From a virus: a stretch of DNA of 64,000 nucleotides. Within the stretch, counting starts at the first letter, position 1. The number at the start of each line of letters is the position of its first letter. The notes below the pieces were generated by a model. It had not been told where the DNA came from and made no database searches. It was given only the letters and a program-made list of their open reading frames with translations. Of this stretch, positions 57,458-64,000 are shown in pieces. The stretch is from the IMG/VR virus record IMGVR_UViG_3300033388_002430, positions 1-64,000 of that record, one strand, 5' to 3'. The position numbers were made by a program, and so were the translations under genes.

Positions 57458-60400
57458 TGGGATTGGGCAGACATAAATTTCAACGGGCGTTTAGCACATT
57501 TAGTGATACGAAGAGAGATGAGGATATCATTCTCTCCGGTATTCTTGGATTACCAACTGGTATTGGACAAAATACGGTTGAGGTAGAAAGTAGAACTGGA
57601 TTTGTTTATGTCAGATTAAGGGATAATCTGAATGAAGTTATTCAGGCGTATAACGATCAGGTTAGTCCTGTATATGGCTTACCCGTATTAATTACTAGGG
57701 ATAGTGTTAATAAAAACTATTATCGTATTGTTAGGCGAGATGTTGGGAGATATGATGATTGGGGATCTATTTCTCCATATCTGGCGAAACATGGTAATCA
57801 GCACAGATTCAAGCCAGAAATAGGTGGTGGGGGAGATGTAGTATTTGTAGAGGGTAGGCAGTTTGTTCCTCTTATGCTTACACCTTCTGGAAGCTCTGGA
57901 TCTGGAAATGTAATCATGGAAGGATCTCATTTCTATACGGGGGGAACATGGAAATGGGCAGGAACTACTGGTACTCCAGATCTTCTTGCTTATAGACCTA
58001 CAAATAATAAATCTACTGTAATTCTTGTCTATATAGATGGAGCAGATAATAATCCGAAACTTATAGCAGGTGATGAATTTGATGTTTCTATCTCTGGTAC
58101 GGCTCATATCATTCCATTCTTACCCCCTGTCCCTACGAGTGAGGATGTTCCATTAGGGGCTATTCAATTATATTCGGGAACACAGCGAATTGCTTGGGAA
58201 CAGATATATGATCTCAGACCTTATATTGTGGGTAGTGCATTTATTCCTACAGGAACTTATGGGCATACCATTAGAGATGATGGTATGGATATGTCCCAAC
58301 GTTCACATCTAAACTTTATTGGAGAGAATGTTTGGATAAATGATGATCCTGGAAATGACGAGACTGAAGTTATTATTTCTGGTTCTGCTGGGGGTGGGGG
58401 AGATACTAGACGAGTAATAAAAGATGAGGGCGTTGCAGAAGCAGACAGAGATAATCTAAACTTTATTGGTAATGGTGTGTTTATCAATGATGATGTTGGA
58501 AATAATGAATTAGAGATTATCATTTCTGGATCATCTGATAAATATGGAATTAGAGATGGGGGTGCTCCACAAACCCCTAGAAACTGGCTGAACTTTATAG
58601 GTGATGGAGTTATTGTAAATGATGATCCGGCTAATGATGAGATAGAAATCATTATCACAGGATCGACTGGTGGAGCGGCCGGTAATCCTGCTGGCATCAA
58701 CACTTATATACAATATAATAATTCTGGATCTTTTGGTGCTGATTCTGGACTTACGTGGAAATGGAATGATGATTTTGTTCATATATATCATATTCTTAAG
58801 GCAGATGGGCAAATACAAGTATTTGATGGTTCACAAGTATTGCCATCATACACATTTGTATCTGACCATAATACGGGAATGTATCTAGATAGCTTTCAAG
58901 TTTTAGGGTTTGTAGCGGGTAATCATCAAGTAATTAGGGCTAGTACATCTGAAGTAGATATCCTGAAAGATTTGGATATGAATAATAATGACATTATTAA
59001 TGTAAAGGATCTTAGTGTTAGTGGAACATCAAATCTAAATGGTGCTGGTGGTGTATTTGTACGTGGAGGAGATTTAACTGTAGAAACTCAACTTGATATG
59101 GATGAAAATTCTATAATCAATATAGAGAGACTTATCTTAGATACTACCCCAGCAACCACTGGAACCTCTGCCGGAACTATTTATTGGAACGACACAGAAT
59201 ATACTATTAATATAATTACTGGTCAGGGTCCAGTATTGCAAGTCGGGCATGAAATATATACTCTTGTTTATAACAATACTGGAGTACAGATTGATAATGG
59301 AACCGCTGTATATCCCGTAGGTGCTGTAGGAATATATCCGTCTGTAGCAGAGGCAGATGCTACATATTTCAATACAGTAGATAAAGTTGTTTTTATGACT
59401 ACCATGGATATTCTAGATGGTCAGGTTGGACTTACAGCTACATTTGGTAAGATTCATGATATAGATACCAGTGGATTCAATCTTGGAGATACGATTTATG
59501 TAGCTCCAGATGGTACAGCAGTTGTTAATAATCTTACAAATGTTAGACCAGAATTTCCAGATTATGAGATTCAGTTAGGTGGTATTGTTAAAGTAGATGC
59601 TGTTGACGGCATTATAGAGCTAGCTATCAGAGATGATCTTTATAACACTGTGGATAACTTCTGGAATGGAGCAATCAGAGAAAGTTTTGATTTCAGAACA
59701 GTATCTACTGGAGGAATAGTTAGCGGTACATTAACAGCACCAACTGGAACTCTTACTAGAGATCTAACAATGATGTTTAGTGATGGCTTCACATTATTAG
59801 ATACAAGTCCAGGTGCTTCAATTGTTCTAACTCCTGGTCTTGATGATACGCCGCAAGTAAATTATATTTATATTCCTCGAAGTACAAAAGTACTCACTAA
59901 AAGTACATCTGATTGGCCTACAACAGAGCATATTAGAATAGCAGAAGTTTTATTACAATCCGCCGCTACAACTGCTACTGATGGAGCATTGAGAAATCAG
60001 AACTGGAATGACCACTTAGCAAGTACTATTTCACAACAAGGTCATTTATCTCATATCGGAGCTAGAATAAGGGCTTTGAGTTCGGAATGGCATTCAGGTG
60101 TGGCGGGAACTCTTTCTGGAGCTCCAAGTGATGTCTATATTAGCACAACTGCTGGTAAAGTATTTCAAATGCACCTGCAAATATTCCCTGCTCAAGATAT
60201 GTCCGCTGGAGATAAGATTAATGTAGTAAATGATTCGGTTAGTCCATATAGATCTACGGCAAATCTTAACGATATCACTGATGATGCTGATGGAGATACG
60301 CTAAATAACCGTTGGTTCACATTAGTTATTTGGGGAGTTGCTAATAAATCTGGAGAGACATCACATCTTATGTGTAATCTTCCCAATGGAAGTTATACAA

Positions 60401-62214
60401 GTGAATCAAATGCTATTAGTGATGCTTTTGGTAGGGCGGTTTATACTATTCCTGATGCTTTCAAAGGTGTTGGATTCCTGATCGGGGCATTTACACTTAG
60501 AAAATCTGGTGCTACCTTCACTTATAATGGTGGAGATGCTTATCAAGATTTACGTGGATTTGTTCCTAACTCTACTGCTGGTACGGGTGCTGGTGGTTCT
60601 GGCATTACAGAGTTTACTACCTTAACAGATACTCCAAGTTCTTATATTTCAGAGGCTAAGAATGTTACAGTAGTAAATGCTGGAGAAACCGCTTTAGAGT
60701 TTAGCTCATTACTTGGTCTGGTAGATTTGACTAATCCTGATACTGATAGGATATATTTCTGGGATGATAGTGAATCAAAGTCTAATTGGCTCGTACCGGA
60801 TCAGCACCTATCTATTAGTGGAACCAGTCTATATGTTCTGGATGATTTCCTTCTGAATACTGGCGATACTATGGAAGGGTCATTTATCATAGATAACACG
60901 GATACAGAAGCATTTCTGGTTCGTCTAGACGGTGATGGTGGAAATGTATTTATTATTGATACGACTAATGTAGAGATTGAGCTACATGCACTTACCGAGA
61001 TACATCAGGTAGCGGATAGTGCGGGGCTAATTATTTATGGATATGATGATGTTAGTGCTTCAACCGTAGAGTTATCCATTGATTCTGCTGGTGATACTCA
61101 ATTAACTGCTACTGGCAATATTATAGTTAATCCAACGAATAGTGTAATCATAGATAACACGGCTATCGAAGCTTTACTCATAAGAAAAAATGGTGATGGT
61201 GGTGATGTTTTCATTGTTGATACGACAAATTCTCTTGTAAAAGCAAGCGGAGATCTGAGACTAGGTGATGGTTCAGCGAAAGACATATCATTAGTTTTTG
61301 ATGATGGAATAGATAGAAAACTTTATTGGGACGATAACGAAGGAACATTGAGAACAGATCAACCGTTTGTTGCAGATGGTGGATTACTTGCAGGTGCAAC
61401 CGCAACTGGCGATGATTTTATAAAATTTGTTTATACACCGATTAACGACACGGCTGCAAATCTAATGAATTTTAGTTTTTATCCAACCTGCACAGACGAT
61501 TTATTAATAAGTCAGCGTGGAATGAACGTACTTATGCAGCCCACAATTTCTGCGGGAAAAGCAAATACTGGAAAATTATGGGCGATGCACCTCTCTAGCT
61601 TAGACAGGGGAGACATGGAGGGTGACCTTACAGAAATGAAAGCCGTAAACGTCCTTGCCGGAAAATACAACGATGGTGGAGGGGGAACAATTACTGATGT
61701 TTACGGGCATGCTATAAAAATGTATTACCAAGTAGGAACAGTTACCAATGGTTATGGATTTTATATCAACGCCCCCTCAACTGGCGGAACCGTTACTAAT
61801 GAGTGGGCTATGTATATAGCAGACAACGCACTTAGTTATTTTGTTGGAGATATTTCTGCCCAAAACGTAACAGACAGAACGCCTTATTATGACGGTAATG
61901 CACTAGAAGAAATCAAAAAAATAAAAAGTGAAAACGAAAAGATTGACCACGATACATTACCGGATTTTGTTACTGTAAAAAGAAAAAGAAAAGTAGCACT
62001 AAAGAAAATTATCGTCCCAGATGATGATGGTGGTACACTTGTTGAGAAGGGAGAGACTATACACCAAGGAGCCGAACAACTAAAGAAGGGGGTTGATTAC
62101 GAGGAAATAGAAGTCAAGGAAAGAAATCTTGGCGCTATGATTTCAGTATTAACGTCAGCCGTTCAGCAACTTATTAGCAGAGTAGAAGAAATAGAAAAAG
62201 CCTCTTTGAAATAG
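57457..62214 (+). CDS. Tail fibre / receptor-binding protein
   Basis: 1585 residues from ATG 57457 overlapping the previous stop (TAATG). Three tandem units of about 45 residues (about 265-410) share R-x2-LNFIG...VxINDDxGN...EIIISGS. A second repeat (IIDNT...GDGG-x-VFI-x-DTTN) occurs at about 1145 and 1230. The C-terminus is lysine/glutamate-rich and ends NLGAMISVLTSAVQQLI, like trimerising or chaperone tails. From about 61430 base use changes toward more C, which suggests exchange of the tip. Confidence 0.8.
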   Translation: MGLGRHKFQRAFSTFSDTKRDEDIILSGILGLPTGIGQNTVEVESRTGFVYVRLRDNLNEVIQAYNDQVSPVYGLPVLITRDSVNKNYYRIVRRDVGRYDDWGSISPYLAKHGNQHRFKPEIGGGGDVVFVEGRQFVPLMLTPSGSSGSGNVIMEGSHFYTGGTWKWAGTTGTPDLLAYRPTNNKSTVILVYIDGADNNPKLIAGDEFDVSISGTAHIIPFLPPVPTSEDVPLGAIQLYSGTQRIAWEQIYDLRPYIVGSAFIPTGTYGHTIRDDGMDMSQRSHLNFIGENVWINDDPGNDETEVIISGSAGGGGDTRRVIKDEGVAEADRDNLNFIGNGVFINDDVGNNELEIIISGSSDKYGIRDGGAPQTPRNWLNFIGDGVIVNDDPANDEIEIIITGSTGGAAGNPAGINTYIQYNNSGSFGADSGLTWKWNDDFVHIYHILKADGQIQVFDGSQVLPSYTFVSDHNTGMYLDSFQVLGFVAGNHQVIRASTSEVDILKDLDMNNNDIINVKDLSVSGTSNLNGAGGVFVRGGDLTVETQLDMDENSIINIERLILDTTPATTGTSAGTIYWNDTEYTINIITGQGPVLQVGHEIYTLVYNNTGVQIDNGTAVYPVGAVGIYPSVAEADATYFNTVDKVVFMTTMDILDGQVGLTATFGKIHDIDTSGFNLGDTIYVAPDGTAVVNNLTNVRPEFPDYEIQLGGIVKVDAVDGIIELAIRDDLYNTVDNFWNGAIRESFDFRTVSTGGIVSGTLTAPTGTLTRDLTMMFSDGFTLLDTSPGASIVLTPGLDDTPQVNYIYIPRSTKVLTKSTSDWPTTEHIRIAEVLLQSAATTATDGALRNQNWNDHLASTISQQGHLSHIGARIRALSSEWHSGVAGTLSGAPSDVYISTTAGKVFQMHLQIFPAQDMSAGDKINVVNDSVSPYRSTANLNDITDDADGDTLNNRWFTLVIWGVANKSGETSHLMCNLPNGSYTSESNAISDAFGRAVYTIPDAFKGVGFLIGAFTLRKSGATFTYNGGDAYQDLRGFVPNSTAGTGAGGSGITEFTTLTDTPSSYISEAKNVTVVNAGETALEFSSLLGLVDLTNPDTDRIYFWDDSESKSNWLVPDQHLSISGTSLYVLDDFLLNTGDTMEGSFIIDNTDTEAFLVRLDGDGGNVFIIDTTNVEIELHALTEIHQVADSAGLIIYGYDDVSASTVELSIDSAGDTQLTATGNIIVNPTNSVIIDNTAIEALLIRKNGDGGDVFIVDTTNSLVKASGDLRLGDGSAKDISLVFDDGIDRKLYWDDNEGTLRTDQPFVADGGLLAGATATGDDFIKFVYTPINDTAANLMNFSFYPTCTDDLLISQRGMNVLMQPTISAGKANTGKLWAMHLSSLDRGDMEGDLTEMKAVNVLAGKYNDGGGGTITDVYGHAIKMYYQVGTVTNGYGFYINAPSTGGTVTNEWAMYIADNALSYFVGDISAQNVTDRTPYYDGNALEEIKKIKSENEKIDHDTLPDFVTVKRKRKVALKKIIVPDDDGGTLVEKGETIHQGAEQLKKGVDYEEIEVKERNLGAMISVLTSAVQQLISRVEEIEKASLK

Positions 62215-62232
62215 GGGGCTTGATTTTAGTTT
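62198..62232 (+). terminator. Intrinsic terminator at the end of the tail fibre gene
   Basis: AAGCCTCT (62198-62205) pairs with AGGGGGCTT (62213-62221) with G-U pairs, followed by GATTTTAGTTTT. It begins inside the last codons. Confidence 0.6.
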
Positions 62233-62422
62233 TCCCTGTATACGGTACAACTTGATCCGTTGTATATAATAAAATAAATCTAAAAGATTGGAATGAAAAA
62301 TTTAAACAAAAAAAAGAAGGTAGAGATATGGAAATTGAAGAATATATAACAGAAGATAATCCAAATACATTTCTAGCAAACCAAATTATATAATTCTAAA
62401 TTAAGTATAGAGGAGAAATAAA
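62233..62422 (+). other. Non-coding region with hairpin, TATAAT and a possible 21-aa peptide
   Basis: TACAAC-TTGATCC-GTTGTA forms a short hairpin (62248-62266 region) directly before TATAATAAAAT, a possible -10 for the last two rightward genes. A 21-codon frame (MEIEEYITEDNPNTF...) at 62328-62393 has AAGGTAGAG ahead and may be a small peptide or a gene remnant. Confidence 0.45.
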
Positions 62423-62818
62423 ATGATGGAAAAACTATCATATCAGAAAATTCTTAATGCTTTTGATGCGTTTAGAAATGATCTGGCAGAGGCAAAATTA
62501 GGATGGAAACTTAGTTTATATATTTCTAAAAATATAGATTATTTATCACCACATGTAGAGCATTATAATAAGGCAAATGCCGAAATCATTATGGAATATA
62601 GTATTGAGACTGAAGTAGAGGGAAAAGTTGCAAGAGTAGTTGAATCTAAAAATATTGCTCAATTTCAAACAAATACTCAAGAATTGCTAAACACAGTGGT
62701 AGAAATTGATTATGATAAGATTGATATTAATTCTTTGAGTGTGCAAGATCAAGAAAAATTAGATGAATTTGTAACGCCTAAGATTCTACAGAGCATAAAA
62801 TATACATTCAAAGAATAA
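62423..62818 (+). CDS. Hypothetical protein (131 aa), DUF1617-like
   Basis: Helical N-terminal half with a polar beta C-terminal part (TVVEIDYDKIDINSL). It resembles the phage DUF1617 group of unknown function near tail genes. GAGGAG precedes the ATG. A one-mismatch AACACNGTGTT site is at 62690-62700. Confidence 0.55.
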   Translation: MMEKLSYQKILNAFDAFRNDLAEAKLGWKLSLYISKNIDYLSPHVEHYNKANAEIIMEYSIETEVEGKVARVVESKNIAQFQTNTQELLNTVVEIDYDKIDINSLSVQDQEKLDEFVTPKILQSIKYTFKE

Positions 62819-62849
62819 ATTGTGATATAATTAATATTCGGAGGATTAT

Positions 62850-63137
62850 ATGCCAGGACTAAAAGAATATTACGAAAACCCGTTCAATGGGGATTGGTTC
62901 GGAGTGGTGAGTGGAACTGCATCTGCCCAACCCTTTCCATCTGGTACAGCGTCTCTAGCCAGATTCAAAGCTGACACGTCTAATCAGGGAGATATTTTCT
63001 TTGGTAATGATGGAGAAGTAATATTTCCACTAGATGCGGGTCAAGACACTGGATGGTTCGCACCTTCGCAGGGCAGATTAGAGAATTATCACTACGTAGG
63101 AAATAATCAAGTTCTAAGATTTTGGGTACAACGTTAA
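62850..63137 (+). CDS. Small structural-type protein (95 aa)
   Basis: Begins MPGLKEYYENPFNGDWFG. Rich in Gly, Phe and Asn, beta-prone, like small virion decoration or tail proteins. GGAGG precedes the ATG. Last rightward gene. Confidence 0.5.
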   Translation: MPGLKEYYENPFNGDWFGVVSGTASAQPFPSGTASLARFKADTSNQGDIFFGNDGEVIFPLDAGQDTGWFAPSQGRLENYHYVGNNQVLRFWVQR

Positions 63138-63145
63138 TAAAATAA

Positions 63146-63213
63146 CTCTGATTATCGTAACGTAGTGGCCCATGGCACTATCAAAAGCCACAGAACTGTT
63201 ACGATAATCAGAG
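63146..63213. repeat. 16-bp perfect inverted repeat between convergent genes
   Basis: CTCTGATTATCGTAAC (63146-63161) and GTTACGATAATCAGAG (63198-63213) pair perfectly around a 36-base loop with an inner stem (GTGGC/GCCAC or TAGTG/CACTA). No T-run follows on either strand. It may be a two-way terminator or a recombination/protein site. Confidence 0.7.
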
Positions 63214-63257
63214 ATATTAGCAGGATATTCTCTACTTTCTTTTTTCTCAAAACTAGA

Positions 63258-64000
63258 CTACGATCTCCTACTAGTCTTTCCCGTGAACAGCCACCTTATT
63301 CGCTGTCCAAACGTACCGCCTACTGGCTCGACATGGGAATGATCATCAATCTCTTTATACAAATTTCTCACCTTATCCTCAAAGTAGTCACCTGTTTCTT
63401 CAATTTTGTCATGTAATTGTTTATCCGAGTCAAGTAAAAGGTTAGTTTGTTTAACTGTTTTCTTATCCAACTCATTAAGCTTATCCACCAACTTATTATG
63501 GTTATCAATGTTTAAGTCCCAAAAGATAGCTTCTGCTTCAATTTCTTTGATCTTATTCTCATATCCAAGTCCATTCTCCACAAGCTCTATCTGTCCTTGC
63601 TGTAGAGTTTCAAATCTTCTAGCGAGTTCAGCAATACCTAACGAATTAGTGTTTGTAAGCGTTTGTAATGCGTCAAAGTTAAGCCTGTCAGTTGCAATGT
63701 CTTTCTTCAATGCTTCAATCTCAGATGTGTTAGTATTGATTCTGTTATGATTATCAACTACTGTTAATTCCAAATCCTCACAACAATCAGTAGGCTCAAC
63801 TGGCTCCTCAATTCCAAGCCATTCATCCATGAAATCCTTGAGTTCTTCTTCACCACCAAGTAAGAACCTATCACGATCCACATTTCCACTACCAGGATAT
63901 AGCTCTGCCTTAGCTGTGGTTTGCTGAAGGGCTATCCTATCAATGTCAATCTTGTCCGGTAGCATCATGGAATATCCATCGTCTTCATCATCGTCACCAT
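63258..64000 (-). CDS. Hypothetical coiled-coil protein (partial, 5' end outside window)
   Basis: The leftward frame stays open to the right edge: upstream of the first in-frame ATG (63968) it reads GDDDEDDGYS without a stop, and no ribosome binding site precedes that ATG, so the gene probably starts outside. Visible part: helical with heptads (about 80-210 from that Met). Possibly a tail or fibre-associated protein, but on the opposite strand to the tail genes. Not recognised. Confidence 0.55.
   Translation of the reverse strand, partial: GDDDEDDGYSMMLPDKIDIDRIALQQTTAKAELYPGSGNVDRDRFLLGGEEELKDFMDEWLGIEEPVEPTDCCEDLELTVVDNHNRINTNTSEIEALKKDIATDRLNFDALQTLTNTNSLGIAELARRFETLQQGQIELVENGLGYENKIKEIEAEAIFWDLNIDNHNKLVDKLNELDKKTVKQTNLLLDSDKQLHDKIEETGDYFEDKVRNLYKEIDDHSHVEPVGGTFGQRIRWLFTGKTSRRS

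Noticed and set aside
63165-63750. Plus-strand frames opposite the coiled-coil gene at the right end
   Set aside because: Composition and lack of ribosome binding sites mark them as shadows; the minus frame is open to the window edge and reads as a regular coiled coil.
1-64000. CRISPR arrays, insertion sequences, integrase or transposase
   Set aside because: No regularly spaced direct repeats with unique spacers and no integrase- or transposase-like protein were seen on either strand.

Overview
The window is part of a double-stranded DNA bacteriophage genome, AT-rich by eye, and cut at both ends: a RecA-like gene runs off the left edge and a coiled-coil gene off the right edge. No tail sheath, integrase or repressor is visible. 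One tail-tube protein and a tape measure of about 829 residues suggest a siphovirus. Good Shine-Dalgarno sites (GGAGG-like), sigma70-type promoters and dense ATGA/TAATG start-stop overlaps indicate a bacterial host. The host group cannot be fixed from sequence alone.

The left arm (1-25132) is transcribed leftward. It holds the replication and recombination genes: RecA-like recombinase, uracil-DNA glycosylase, family A DNA polymerase, HNH nuclease, DnaB-like helicase, DnaG-like primase and a short beta-clamp-like protein. Around these are dozens of small genes, many encoding zinc-ribbon proteins. At 18.8-21.4 kb lies an accessory group: a SAM-methyltransferase-like protein, an HslV/proteasome-like Ntn hydrolase, a RyR-domain protein and a PD-(D/E)XK nuclease. 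This arm begins with a dTDP-glucose 4,6-dehydratase (RmlB-like) and a membrane protein.

At 25198-25257 a nearly perfect inverted repeat carries two consensus promoters, one per strand, that share one palindromic -10 box. From it the leftward and rightward arms diverge.

The right arm (25286-63137) is transcribed rightward. It runs: HNH, terminase small and large subunits, portal, a peripheral-subunit-binding-domain protein, a ChaB/protease/scaffold fusion, and major capsid protein. Next come a frameshifted HNH gene between two related hairpins, a tRNA/tmRNA-like element with promoters, holin-like genes and a metallophosphoesterase. A glycan-building island follows (37.4-48.2 kb) with about six glycosyltransferases, a sugar epimerase/reductase, a nucleotidyltransferase, three SAM-methyltransferase-like proteins, a sulfotransferase and an HNH gene. 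The head-tail connectors, tail tube, tape measure, baseplate-like proteins and a 1585-residue tail fibre complete the arm.

The strongest unexplained signal is a dispersed palindrome, AACACNGTGTT. Thirteen exact copies and at least eight one-mismatch copies were found by eye. They occur on both arms, between genes and inside genes in all three reading frames. Several lie directly upstream of ribosome binding sites in the 16-18.6 kb small-gene cluster. This looks like a genome-wide binding site for an unidentified protein. Other structured non-coding regions are at 10357-10519, 18543-18856, 21383-21618, 33358-33411, 34437-34945 and 63146-63213.
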